In this document: one piece after another, positions 35,601 to 47,966 of the stretch | Numbering within the stretch: position 1 is the first letter of the stretch | How the letters are laid out: each line of letters opens with the position of its first letter | Source of the DNA: Sanghuangporus weigelae | Lineage: Eukaryota > Basidiomycota > Agaricomycetes > Hymenochaetales > Hymenochaetaceae | Direction of reading: 5' to 3' | Length of the DNA: 64,000 bases | Assembly: GCA_033182465.1 (NCBI GenBank) | Contig: CP137318.1 | Coordinates: forward strand, 3,596,001 to 3,660,000 | The notes under the pieces: model-generated | The model's input: the letters and a program-made list of their open reading frames with translations, nothing else | The model's database searches: none | Told to the model about the DNA's origin: nothing | Program-made: the position numbers and the translations under genes

Positions 35601-38600
35601 TCGGTCAATAAAAGTATCGAGAATGAATATCAAGTAAAATAAGATTGGAGCGGGTGTTGGAACACCCTATCCTCGGATCGGTTTCAGTTCAGAAGTGTAG
35701 GCTTCTGAACTCAGCGGTGTTCGGAGAGAAAACCTCCCCACTTCCACGGCATTAATATAGACAGCGTGTCATCCCTGTGGTACTTACTTTATTCTGATTG
35801 ACTCCTGCGGGAAGTCGAGGACAGGCCGGGCCAGCACATGAAATGCGCAGCTCAATCTAAAACAAGCCTACTGCATCCCCACACACGGCAGCGCGATTGC
35901 GCTTGTGATTGCGATCATGATCGAGCTTGATCAAATCCCGGACGCACAAGATGCGATGCGCGCGGTTCCAGAAAAGGCGTTGTCAGGCTAAGCGGGTCGA
36001 AGAACGCTCTGGACAGCTAGTCACTTATGTGACTGGCAACGTTGATAGCATTGAAACGGAAATGAATTGTCCGGGGTTGGGGAAACGATCAGAATAGGAC
36101 TGAAAGAACGTTTAAAAATCGTGCCAGCGCGTGCCGTGCGCCGGAGAAATGCGAAAGGGAAGGGACGGTATAATCAAACGCAAACGCATCCACGGCGCGC
36201 GTCCATGCGCAGGCAAACTTACTTACTTACCGGGTGGCGAATCCTGCTTCACTTCGCACGACATACATAAACTTCCGCATTCCAAAAATGAGAAAGAAAC
36301 GTGTTAGCGCATCGCAACTTCGCCAGGAACGCGGGAAGTCATCCGGGTATATCGTGCCCGGGCTGATTCGGCGATTGACATCTCTATACTATATCTACAT
36401 TCATTCATCTCGGGAGTGAGCGAAACATGCAAGTAAAGTAAGCAATGCAGATTCATATGATACGCACGCATACTTTGATTTTCCCTAATGGCAGTAAGTA
36501 AGTTGCACTTGGCACGCTCGCAAATGCTGAGACAGGAGTGGAATGGAATGCTCACCGTCACCAAATCGTCACCCCATATTTATCGCCGAAGGCGACTGCC
36601 GAATCGATACTCGATTTACCCGAGAAAAGCGTACGTGAATTGGACCGATCGGAGGAGGTAGATAGGCTGGTTTCCTCATTTTAATCCCGTGTGGAATGGA
36701 CTCTTACTTGAAAGTAAGGGACAACGTGTTCGCGGAGTTTTTATCGGTAGGGCATTCAGGGGCGATGCGCGAAAATCACACTAGGGAAGAAAGACTGGGT
36801 AGGGCTAGCCGGAAATAAGTAAGAGATATGTGAAAGATCAGGCAAGGCTAGAAACACGCTGACAGGACGGGATTCACGTTCAACATGCTGTTGACAACAG
36901 ATGAGATCAGAGGAACCCTCCTATGAGAATAGATGAGAATAGCGCGGAACGAACTGCGACGTCTCGGGCTCGGGAGTCTTCTGGGAATTCTTTTCTTTTT
37001 AGGATTCACACCTAATTGAGTTGGAGCAAACTAAAGTAGACACGCACCAGAAGCTTCCTTTCGCCAGGAAACGAAGGGTTCACGGAAAAAATTGTTCCGT
37101 TCATATGACACTTATGAATGCGATGATGGCCCGTTTCCAACCAGAAGACGTCTCGTCTCATCTCCCTCGCGAGAGTTCAGAACGCTGTTTGATCGCGAAC
37201 GAAATTGACTAGGAATTTGAATTGAATTGACCAAGAAGGGGGTTATGACCGATGAAGGTGATTACTCAGATAAGGTTGATGCGGAAATTAGTAAAATGAA
37301 GTGATTTTTAGAATGCATTTAGGACCGAGAGGGGAACAAGGCACGAAGCGCGACGTTGCGCTTGGATTTCTCACCCCACGCTGAAAAATACGTACGTACG
37401 TCACAAGGGAGATCACGGACACAGGATTTATCTGATCTTGCTGACACAGCTCGCCCTGCCGACCTTATCAAATTCAGCACTAGTACTGTAATAGTAGCCG
37501 GATTTCCCGCGTTCATAGGGCCGCTGCATCGCCACCGAATAAGTGCTCAGAGTGGCGGAGTTTCGGATCTTTTCTTCGATCGATCATGGATGACGTGACG
37601 GATTGACATGGAATGTCCACCGCAACTTGTTTTGTGTTGTGCTTTGTTTATACCGCATCCGTAGAGTTGTTGTGCACGTGTGATGAGCCACAATAAAAAC
37701 ATAAATATCACTGTCTTTTGAATTGAATCGGATCCTCAGAGCGGCGGTGACAAGGTCGCTGATATTCTGAATGGCACGGGGGTTCTTTGCGCAACCTTGT
37801 TCTCCCTAAGAGTCAAACTAGTAATCAGCATTCCCGCGGAGGAAGGAAAAATAATATGTTGTGTTTTCCCTTTTCGAAAGACAATACGAAGAGTTTTGCC
37901 TGATTCAGTAGCATCGAAAGAAGTCGAGCGCGAAGCAGAAGAAGAGTACGGGTGCGAAGCACTGGGGAAGAAGATATCCAAATGGGTTCTCTCATGAATC
38001 CAATCGAATCATCCTCGTTACCCTTTCCGATTCTAAGTAGACTCTTCGCTGTCCTATCTGAGCTGTCTGCGTTGGACCGGTTGGACCGGAAGATGGAACC
38101 GTGGGCAGGGAAGCATACTGTCGGACGCTATTGGGCGGTTGAACGGCTTTGGCTTCCGAGCTTTAAATTATTGGCCACGCCCTTTTCCTTCTCTGCAACC
38201 GGTGAAGGAGGCTTTCTTGACTGCGGCGTCCCATTCGTTCCATTTCTCGGGTCCTTCTCATGCATCAACTCCCCGAACCAGGCCAAGGCAGAACCGACCC
38301 GACGATTCAGGACTCGCTTGTTGCCCTGTTTCTGCAAGTATTTATAGTCCTGATCGGCCTTCTTGTTTGCAAAAAAAAAACGTTAAGAAAAGACGTACCT
38401 TTGTCGAGTTCCTGCCGCGTTAACGCCGACTTGGCTTAAGTGCGGTTGGCGATGTCTCGTATTGCCGCTGAAAAAAGAAAATATGATGAATATGGAAGCA
38501 TCGCTTTGCGGTGTCATTCGGGAGAAGGAAAGAGAAGAAGTGCCCAGTTCCTGATGCATGAAATGAGGATATGTTGAAATGCCACATCAGCCATTCTCAC

Positions 38601-39504
38601 TCATTCAGATAGGATTGAATATGAATGCTTACTCAGTTCCGAAATGAGAAGGGTTTTTACCCTGGGTCTACACGAGGTACATCTCCTCGGACACTCTCCT
38701 GAGCCTGAGCGTACGTATGTGAATAAAACTGATCGTCACCAGTCCTCTGTTTTATTTTCTCACAGAAGATAGCGGAGGAGGCGCGGCGCGGCACGGCACA
38801 AGGACATGACAGCTGCGGCGTCCTGCGGCTAAAAGTCAAAGTCTATCATCAAAAGTTTCCCGCGTCTGTCAGACTCAATTATTGAGATCCACATCGGGGC
38901 GACTCGCAGCTCCATCGTCGGCGGAGCACGATCCGTAATTAACGGAAGCGAAGCCAGCTCTAGATAGAATATGGTTACGGAACGTCTTTTGCCAAATTTT
39001 GTCCGATGTGCACGATGGAGTATTATTCAGTAGAGAGCGTATGACCTTGTCTTTTCAATTCAAATCATTGTACATGTGCCCCTCGAATAACTTGGAAGGT
39101 ATGGCGCAGTCTGGTCTGGCCTTCTGGCCACGCAGGAGGTACGGATGGTGTCCTGCCAGATTGAGTTTCCCCGCAAGTCATTTCAATTTCAAAGTCGACG
39201 ACGGCGTGCGTCTTCAAAAGTGTCATTGAAAAGACTCTAAATGAAGTCTGCACATCCTCCAAAGAGCGACGTTATGGAAAATAGTCCAGATGTGCCAGAG
39301 TGCAAGCGCGAGGCATCGGGAACGAGTCGTATGTAATGCGCACACGACTTCTTCAAGTTTGGTGACTACTGACACAAGGTTATACGCACGCCAGTGGCCA
39401 AAACGAGAAAGGAAAGTACCAGAACGGTCTATCGGATTACGTAAGCGGATGAACAACAACCTTGAGCAAGGCGATGAAGCCCAGGTTCAACTTCAAGTTG
39501 TACA
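29661..39504. other. gene-poor 9.8-kb stretch upstream of CYC8
   Basis: I can support no gene here. The longest open frame away from the CYC8 leader is about 137 codons (32207-32620, plus) and has no recognisable domain; none of the frames could be spliced into a known family. Visible features are short repeats: TCCA repeats near 31640-31660, a GTCG run near 33370-33390, a TTAC run near 36215, a GACT run near 31340-31370, and two adjacent hairpins at 35652-35711. The first 500-800 bp after CYC8 should be its promoter and leader. The rest may be regulatory, noncoding-RNA or decayed sequence. Confidence 0.5.
35652..35711. other. pair of adjacent perfect inverted repeats
   Basis: GGGTGTT (35652-35658) pairs with AACACCC (35661-35667). 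About 20 bp further on, AGTTCAGAAG (35686-35695) pairs perfectly with CTTCTGAACT (35702-35711) around a 6-nt loop. This could fold in RNA or single-stranded DNA. I do not recognise a known RNA family and function is unknown. Confidence 0.45.
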
Positions 39505-39913
39505 ATGACGCGTGCGTCGTCCACGTTTCCTTCTATAGGTTCGAGATTCACTAATACGGAGATGGGATTAAGGTGGTGACCAACGTGAACGAGATCGCGA
39601 GCGAACCCGGAAGAAGGCGGCGCAGAATGCTAAGAAACCAAAGGAGAGCGCAAGTAGTCTCCAAGCTCGCAAAGAAGCGTGCGTCGTCCGGGTTTTGTCC
39701 TTCAGTTGAAGTCTGACTTGTTCTTGATGTTTGTAGAGATGCTGAGATAATAAGAAAGAAACAGGCCGTATGTGGTTTTCATTTTAACGTCTACTCGTAC
39801 TTCTCTTTGCGGCGTTGGAACGACAGGCTGACATGTTTTGTTGTCGTTGTTGATAGGCTGCAGAGGCTAAACGTCAACAGGCTGGTGGTGCCGGTGCTGG
39901 TGGGGGAAAATAA
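39505..39913 (+). CDS. SERF/4F5 family small basic protein
   Basis: Small charged protein; SERF/MOAG-4 proteins in animals bind nucleic acid and accelerate amyloid assembly, and the fungal role is little known. Model: 39505-39511, 39573-39678, 39737-39767, 39857-39913, 66 residues. It begins MTRGDQRERDRERTRKKAAQ, the 4F5 signature, and continues with Lys/Ala-rich helices through EADAEIIRKKQAAAEAKRQQ to a Gly/Ala tail. The first coding exon is only 7 nt (ATGACGC), so single-frame searches miss the gene. All three introns are 58-89 nt GT-AG and the phases agree. It sits alone between two gene-poor regions. Confidence 0.9.
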
Positions 39914-42101
39914 CCCGTGTGATGATCAGAGGAGTACTGTAATAACACACAGCGTTTCTCTGATCGGGTCGATTGGGTCGGATGCGAGCTGGGGATTAAT
40001 ATTGTGACGTGTACGGAAGCAAATTTTGTTTGTCAATCGGTCATTTGGGTGTACTTCATCATAGTCATTGAATATTATCATCATGACTTGCACACGATGT
40101 CAATGATGCGTGCACTGGGTGAATGGGTCACGGTCGAGGGAGATGCAGATAAACAACACAAAGCGGTCTAACGTTTAATGGCTGATCATCGGTTCTTGAA
40201 GTTGCTGTGGGGGTGTGGATGTATCAAGGTGGCGTTCAACCTCATCCCTGTTATCAATTCACTGCACTTCACTACACTTCATTTCACTTGTACCCCGCCT
40301 TCTTTGCCAGCCGCAGGTCTTCTTCTCTATCTTTTGCCTTGTTTGCGTGTTTGATTATCTTCCGTATTGAATTTAATTAATTTGCTGGATACTTTATAGA
40401 TAATTCTATTTCGCCTATCCTAGACTTACTCGTTGGATATGGGTAACTGAGACGGACGTCAGTCGTTACGGCTATTACTGTCAAACCAGATGTTCGGAGT
40501 CAAATGCTTGAGAAGTTAGGGTCTGGTTATTTTCAACGTGGCCTCCTAAGCTCCTCTAATGACTTTCAAAAGGATGCCTTCCTTTGCTTCGGATCTTATG
40601 GCTCAAGTCACCTGGCTTGGCCCTCCTTAAGCTTCAGTCACCGTCAGACGTGGCTCTGGGCCCTCTGGACTCCATGCTAGCCAGTATTTAAAATATTGAT
40701 ACCGCAGCGTGTCAACATCGGTGCATCTCCTTTAGCCAAGCACGGAGACATCGAGTAAACCAAGCAAATTGGTATGTATGTAGACGGATTAGTCCTGGCT
40801 CGCGACTATACTTGTTTACTGTATGTACTTACGCCGATTCTCATCATCGTTTTTGATTGCTTCCCCTTCACTTTCTCAGAGTCTCATCTTCTTTCATTCA
40901 GCTCTTATTGATTCTACATCTATCTATCTTTTATCTTCGGAAGAACTCATTCGTCACTTATGTGTGCGTCGGGAACTTTGGAAGAAGAAAAGGAACAGAT
41001 TCCGAGTGATACGTGGGGCTGGATGGGAGGACTTCGAGTCGCACACAGTTATCTCTTTTCGCCGCCTGTTGTAGTTTCTCCGGCCGTGCTCCAGGAAGAA
41101 AGCATTGCAATAGTGTGCGGTGGTAAATGACAATGTATATTTTCGTTCCCCGTCCAAATGCTCAGGCGTGCGTCATCTGGAAGCTATGGAGACAGGCCTG
41201 GGGACGTTAGACTGAAAAAGTATAGGACGAAGACTCTACTTATGCTTGCTTTCATTTCCGCGCTTTCTTCTCTAATCCGTGCACTTCATAAGTTCCTATC
41301 GATGGAGTATCGACGGAGGATTTACTAGCCGGTATCAGTATCTTCCCTTACGGGCCCATGGAGTTGCTTAAGGCTTTCGGCGTACGTACGAACGAACGAG
41401 AATAATGTAGTATTTGCGATCAACTTCTAGCGACGGTCGGAGCTTTGAATACCAATCGTTATGAATATGATCTAATTAGCGAGATCCATAAGGACGGACG
41501 ATTCGGAAAGCTCGTTTAATTTTGGTGCTCAGTTCTCCTAGCCTGTTGTCGCAAACTGCGAAGCCCATCGCTGTGACTGGTGCTCGCCACGTTGCAGTAT
41601 TTACATGCCTACGCGCGTACTTACGTGCTCAGGCATCCAGCTTAACGGAATGCTTTACGGCAGCCGGGGTCTTGGGATGACTTGACGACCTTCCCTCGAG
41701 AATCGGTACTCGGTACTCGGGAAATGGCGTTGGAACACTGCACGACTGTCCGGTTTTGTGTTTCCTTGCCTGCCTGCCGACCCACCAACCTACCGAATGG
41801 AATCGCGTGTTGTTCTTCCTGAAGTGATCTTACACGTGTTGCCGGTGTTTGATAATTATTAGACATGAACATGGAAGCTTTGTAGACTGGGAGGATACCT
41901 GGGTAAGTCAGTGTCAATCCTGGGCCCGGGCTTTGCTTCCGTTTGTGCTTCCATTCATGTCAGATTGAGGCATATATTTTTTAATATGTTTTGATCTGCA
42001 CGGTTTATGAATTTGTGTCTAGACATGGAGAATACGCACATGGAAGATAAAGATCGTACGCGAGTCGTGTTGTCATTGGGCCTCGCGTTACCATTATGTC
42101 G
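39914..42101. other. intergenic, 2.2 kb, nothing supportable
   Basis: This lies between the SERF gene and the damaged TDP2-like gene. Open frames are short and without recognisable motifs. It contains AT-rich stretches and short palindromes of the GTAC/CGTACG type (around 41380-41395). No gene is called. Confidence 0.45.
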
Positions 42102-43463
42102 CTATACTCGGCCGATGTGCACCCGGAATTTGGGGTAGCATTCGGACCCAGACTCCCAAGTGGTCCGAAGCGAACACTCGTCCATCTCGTCCTCCGCTTC
42201 TGACTTTTCACACACTGGTTCGTCTCCAAATAAGTCAGCTTCCAGCTTGTGGTCAATGCCTCGTGACAGCGACTCTGACGCCGGGTGCAGGCCATGCGTG
42301 AATATGTAGTCGAGACGACGTGCTTCTGGTATTCTATGAGTGCTGCGTTTCTTCCCAGAATAAGAACCGAAGTTGAAGCCAAAGCGGAATGGCTTGCGAT
42401 TCGGGGATGTCACACCGAAAGTCGGGTGGGATGTGAATGGGCTTAATGGAGACCCGCTATCGCAATCGGTGAGTTCTTTGATTGGGCGAGCAGCGAGGAA
42501 GGCATCGATAAAGGTAGGACCATCTGACCCCGGGTTTAGAAGGGGGTTGAGTTCATCGTATGAACAGATGTTACAGTCTCCAGTTAAGATGGCAGGTACG
42601 AATTCAGTTGGTGTTGCTGGCTCGGATTGAATGCTAGCTCTCGGAGAAGAATCATTGAAGAAAAATGACACTGTAGACGTGAGAATTTCCGCGGACACTT
42701 CAAACTGCTCACGCCTCTTCCGTTTATCCTCTGGGTGAGATTCGAAGTGCGACTTCCCTATTCGCATCTGCACGTACGAATTAGTACTATGTAATTTTCA
42801 GCAAGAACCTCGGACCGATCCGAGGCCGGGGCCACTTAGCGGGTCTATGGAAATTACTCACAGTTAGTCTTTGGGAAGCACCAATACACTCGCTGGCAGC
42901 AGAGTGCTTGAGTTGCTACAAAAGACCGCGCTGCATGCGTGTGTTCCCAAATCCGTGGAATCCAGCCGCAATGGTGCACCATCGAACGAAGAGGAGGTTC
43001 TTCCGAATAAGTATCTCAGTGCCGTAAGGATTGGGGGGGGCAGATGCCGAGCTGGTGCGCTAGGTCTGTGACAACCCATTCGGCCCGGACGGTTGGAAGG
43101 GCCAGGAAAAGAGCGCAGAACTCTGGAGTGACTTCTTGGAACGTAATCACGTCTAGCGATGGTCGATAGTGAGGGGTCTCTTCCTTTCCTTCTTCGCCAT
43201 TTTCGAATAACTCCCGGAGGATGTAGGAATGAAGGTACTCCACGAATCCGTCATCTTCCCAGATGTTCCAGGTGGCGATAACAAACGGAGGTAGCATTTG
43301 TGAAGAAGAAGCAGGTGACTCGTTGATTTCGTCGGCTGGGGAAAGCTCGATCCATGAGCTCGAGGCTTGGTCAAAGTTGAGGAGCTTTGCTGGTTGTATT
43401 TGGAGATCCGTGAAGGAAGTCCATCCTCCGGGTCTTGTGGACAATACGAGGTTAGCACAAGTG
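42102..43463 (-). pseudogene. TDP2-like endonuclease/exonuclease/phosphatase protein, damaged
   Basis: Related to tyrosyl-DNA phosphodiesterase 2 and other Mg-dependent EEP phosphodiesterases. Two exons: about 43463-42862 and 42767-42102, joined in phase as ...QRLT and MRIGKSHFESH. EEP motifs in order: TWNIWEDDGF, VITFQEVTPEF, NPYGTEILIR, GKSHFESH, GDCNICSYDE and ARRLDYIFTHG. Two lesions sit in exon 1. A run of eight G on the plus strand (43033-43040) is one base too long, so the frame only continues if seven are read. An in-frame TAG (42916-42918) follows MQRGLL. No ATG precedes the conserved region until inside SSSQMLPPFVIATWN, and a stop closes the frame just upstream. The C-terminal catalytic SDH-type motif is not obvious in frame. 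It could be a pseudogene, or partly an assembly error at the homopolymer. Confidence 0.75.
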
Positions 43464-45044
43464 GACGCTCAGTGAAGCCTAGACTGGAGAAGAGAGCCGA
43501 CAGAGATACTGGGGGATTTGAAGCGCGAAGGCAAAGCAGAACGGTGTGGTGATTATGATATTTGCTAAGCTACTATTACTTCGGACGGAAGCACAGGAAC
43601 GTAAATGGGTTTATTCTGAAACAAAACATTGTCAGTGATGGTTTCCCCAAGCAGAAGAGGCGTAAAGTTCCATGGTGGGATGAGACGGGATCATGTTCAC
43701 GGTCACGAGTTTCATGTCGCCACTCGACTATCATCTTTGGTCAGTGTAAATAACGCGTCTCGGCTCTCAGCGTATAAAAGTCTTTGGGTTCCACCGTGAC
43801 GATCTACTTCATCACCATCTTAGTTGTCAGAACAAAGCATTGCGCGAGTTGCTTGAGATGACGATGCTCCATCACGGAACTGTGCTGTGCTGTGCATGGG
43901 TCTCGGAAGGGCAAGACCTGACCTGCAAGTCTTTGGTTCATGCTTCGCCTGTGAGTATTCTTGTCGCTGTTGAAATATTCAGCGACATGGGAAAGTATAT
44001 TCTCGACTGATCTATGAAATGATTGATTCTTTGTGATTCAGCCTGAAATACAATATCGTCGACGAATGTCTTAGTTGATTGTCTCCATAGCCGCGGTTTT
44101 TGGCAGTCTATGGCACTTATTTTCTAATCAATCCGAATCATTGCTCAAAACAATAAATAAATAAAGAATATGTTCGTGCAGGATAAAGTTGTGTTCCCCT
44201 CCAATGTTATCGTGCTTACAGGCTCTTCGCTTGGCCCTATGTGATTTCCATTGACCACCCGCAGATGTCCTCGACGTGCTTTGCACAGCTTCATTAATCC
44301 GCAGTCAACTTGGACAGATCCGGTGAGTTCCTCTCCTCGTCATCTGACGGACATGCCGGGCAGAAGATATCTTGGCAAAGCTGCGAGTCTGCCGGCCGAC
44401 CTTCTTGTCTTGCTTGTGACAATCAGCGGAGTTGCCGAGCGTCTGAAGAGGACGTTTTCTCTCATGTCTTGATCCTTGCATGGTCCGACATCATTTTGAT
44501 TTAGATTTATCGAGATATGCGTCTGTTGCTAGAGACGACGAGACGGGACCGGATCTGTGGGAAGATACACAAGGAGTAAAAAGAGATGTTGGTCAAAGCA
44601 GCAAGAGGAAATGCTTGGTAGGTGTAGGCTTAAGTACGAACTGGCCGATAGAGCCAACGCTGAGTCTCAGTAAAAGCTATTATAATTGCAGCACTCCTGT
44701 CCCAAAGCGTGAGTAATGTGAGCGTGAGAGAGTAGGATGTCGCGTCGAGCGGACGGCAACCAATGGGACAACGAGACAACGAGACGAAGGGACGAAATCC
44801 TCCTCATCGTCTTTGACGACGACGGCCACCATCCATTCTCCATTCTCCTCATCGTCACTGTCCTCTCTCTGGACGGTCAAGCGGTGGCCCGCTGGCCGGG
44901 AATTGTTATTTCTTGCTTTTATTATTCTTTGTTTGGGGTTACTGGCTTGGCAAGTAAGATCGATTACCACACCTGCACCGCCCTACACAAGACACTCATC
45001 TCGACTTATGAAGACAGCCCTCACCTTTCCTTCTATCTCTTTAG
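43464..45044. other. intergenic, 1.6 kb
   Basis: This separates the damaged TDP2-like gene from the divergent ADAM gene. It contains several short open frames, including a Cys-rich one near 44.3 kb, none of them recognisable. The segment just before 45045 is CT-rich, as expected for the ADAM promoter. No gene is called. Confidence 0.45.
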
Positions 45045-47966
45045 ATGTCTGCCGTCTATGCGCTGGTCGTTCTCCTCAACGTCCTCCTCGCTTTCGGTAT
45101 GTTGCCTGATTTCGTTTCGGTCCATATGTCATTACTGATGATGCACCCCCAGCATCGAGCGCTCCTCCAAAACCTTTGACACGAATTGACCATCCGACGA
45201 CTCACGCCCTCGAGATCCTTCCCCGACATAATTCGCTTAAAAGGCGCTCGTTTAATTCTCCATTTCTTGACGGACCGTCACTTTATCACTCCGACTCCTT
45301 TCGCCTCACTCTTTCCGCATTCAATGAGACATTTCATCTTCATTTGCGTCCGAATGACGACCTCATCCATCCGGCTGCTCGCATAAACTACTACAAGAAT
45401 GGCATACTCGACAGAACTGTGCCGCTGGTACGCGAGAGCGTGAGAGCGTATTGGGGCGAAGTTGTAGCCGCTGATCGTACACATCAACGCATGCGTGAAG
45501 ATGCTGCCGGCATGATCGCACGCCCGGAGTTGGGCTGGGCGCGCATACTTGTACACAGCCAGGGAGATGCTGATCGTGGAATACCTCCTGTCTTTGAAGG
45601 CGCATTTTCTGTGCGAGGGGTTACGCATAATATCCAAACGCGCGACAACTACCTGCGGAAACGCTACGCGTTAGATCCCGAATTGTTGGAGGGTAACAAT
45701 CCAGACTCTCAACTGGTAATATGGCGAGATTCGGATGTTGTGCCAGATGAAGACGAGGGTCGAAAAGGTTGCGCGCATGCGGATCCTTGGATGAACCCGA
45801 CGACGCATATGCCTTGGGACGACTCATGGTCTAACTCTTCGCTCGCTCGGCGACAAGATGCGATTGGTGGTGGTGGTTCTTCAGACAATTTTGCTGGCAC
45901 TATCGGCCAATCTGCCGGTTGTCCTTCGACTCAAAGAATTCTCTTCATGGGCGTCGCGGCGGATTGCACCTATGTCGCTGCACATGGGACTGTTCAAAAC
46001 GCGACCACGCAGATCATCAATAACTGGAACACCGCGAGCTCGTTATATAAATCGACTTTCAACGTTAGCCTCGGTATTGTAGAAATCAATGTGCAGGATC
46101 CGGAATGCCCTTCTCAAGCACCGAGCGATGCACCGTGGAATGTTGACTGCTCGGCTTCAGATGTAACACTGAATGACCGTCTGTCTTTATTCTCTGACTG
46201 GCGCGGAAATAAAGGCAGCGATGGTGCTGGCCTTTGGCACCTTATGAGCGGATGCCCTACAGGTTCAGAAGTTGGCGTTGCGTGGCTCGGTACTCTTTGC
46301 CAGCAGACAGCCTCCGGAAGCACCGGCTCGCGTGTAAGTGGAACTGCCGTTTCAACGAATGGACGAACGGAATGGGAAGTCGTCTCTCATGAAACCGGTC
46401 ATAACTTTGGTGCAATTCACGATTGCCAGAGCGACTGCAGTTCGAGCGATACGGTGTGCTGTCCGCTCTCTTCGAGCAATTGCGATGCGGACGACATGTA
46501 TATCATGAGCCCGGTCACATCTTCCTCACAGAAAACGTTCTCGCCTTGCAGCTTGGGGAATATTTGTTCTCTGATGCTTGCTACTTCTTCAAACGCGGTT
46601 AACGCGACGTGCCTGGCGGATCCTAGCGACGGCATACAAACTATCTCATTAAACATGTGTGGAAATGGTATTGTCGAAGATGGAGAGGACTGCGATCCGG
46701 GACAGAACACAACTTCGACGTGTTGCGATGCAGCGACATGCAGATTTGCAAATGACGCGCAGTGCGATCCTGCGAGTAGCCCGTGTTGCACCAATTCTTG
46801 CACATTTGCTCCTTCGGGACAAGTGTGTCGTCCTGCGGCTGATGCGAGTTGCGATATTGCGGAGACTTGCACTGGTAACTCGTCAGCTTGCCCGTCAGAT
46901 CAGTTCCAGCCTAACGGCCAGAGCTGTGGAAGCGAGGCTGGCGATAGCCTTGCATGTGCAAACGGCGTTTGCACGAGTTTGAACCGTATGTGTCTTGTTC
47001 TCACCTGTTGCAAGTATCGATTCTGATTTATTCTGCGATTTCTAATTGCCAGAGCAATGCAGGATTGTTGGCGCTTCGCTAAACTTAACGCAGGCATGTC
47101 AGAGACAGGATACTTCGTGTCGCGTCTCGTGTCAGGATCCGAGCAGTCCCTCTCAATGTATCCAACTTCAGTCGCAACTCATTGATGGATCTTCTTGTGG
47201 TCAGTTTGTCCGTCTTCCATATCTGAATAGTATCTAAAGTAGGCTGTGTTGCTCAGGCTACGGAGGAACATGTCAATCTGGTCAATGTCAATCTGGAGGC
47301 GCTCTGGATACTGCAAAGGCCTGGTATGTGCAGAACTTGCAGATATCCATTCCTGTAACGGTCGTGGCCGCCATTGCCGCACTCCTCATAATTTGGTCCC
47401 TCGTGTTATGTGTGTACAGAAATCTTTACCTTGACCTTCCTAAATTGAGTTCGCTTGTAGGTTGTAAGCGCCGTTGCGGCAGAAGGCCTGCACCTTCTTT
47501 GGAGCCTGCACTATCAGGCCGGCGCGGTGCACGGCTCAGTAGTTGGCAAGCACCTCCTACACTTCCTCCTGTCGTTCCCTTCGCGACCAGGCCGCCTCCG
47601 CCATCGCATTCGCGAAGCGCTTCCATTCCAACATCCTTGCAACCAGGTGGAATGAGAAACGTACCGCCGTCGTCATTCCCGACGATCGGACCTGCATCGC
47701 CTCGCAACCATAGTTGGGATTCGGCGAACGGCCAGCCGGCAGCTGGGTCGACGAGGATGCCGTCTAACTCACGTCGGTCGAGTCGGGATAGTGGTGCTAG
47801 TGGTGGTGTTGCCAGTGTCCGTAGCGGAAGACCTGGATCCTCGTCTGGAGGGTCAAGTAGAGCTCGTGAACCTGCATTCCCGAGTATGAGCGCTGTGCAG
47901 AATCGTCCGCGCTCTAATCATGCGCATTGGGTAGACCCTTCGAAGTGGAATGGACCTCTGCAATAG
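45045..47966 (+). CDS. ADAM-type membrane metalloprotease (M12B, disintegrin-like)
   Basis: Zinc protease predicted to act at the cell surface or in the secretory pathway. Model: 45045-45096, 45153-46985, 47053-47199, 47257-47966, 913 residues. Exon 1 encodes a signal peptide (MSAVYALVVLLNVLLAF). A propeptide-like region follows, then the reprolysin domain with zinc site HETGHNFGAIHD at about residue 430. A disintegrin-like Cys-rich domain follows (CGNGIVEDGEDCDPG, then CRPAADASCDIAETC) and a second Cys-rich part (exon 3). A membrane helix (ISIPVTVVAAIAALLIIWSLVLC) lies at about residues 705-728, with a Ser/Pro/Arg-rich cytoplasmic tail of about 185 residues. All three HExxHxxGxxH ligands are intact, so it should be active. 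Fungal ADAMs exist in S. pombe and Aspergillus but their substrates are poorly known. Confidence 0.94.

Noticed and set aside
39095-39180. tRNA-like stretch TGGCGCAGTCTGG resembling an A box
   Set aside because: There is no matching B box (GGTTCGANNCC) at the right distance and no acceptor-stem pairing.
47407-47455. Possible 49-nt GT-AG intron in the ADAM tail just after the membrane helix
   Set aside because: Removing it shifts the frame out of the long Ser/Pro-rich tail, which is open and continuous when read through.
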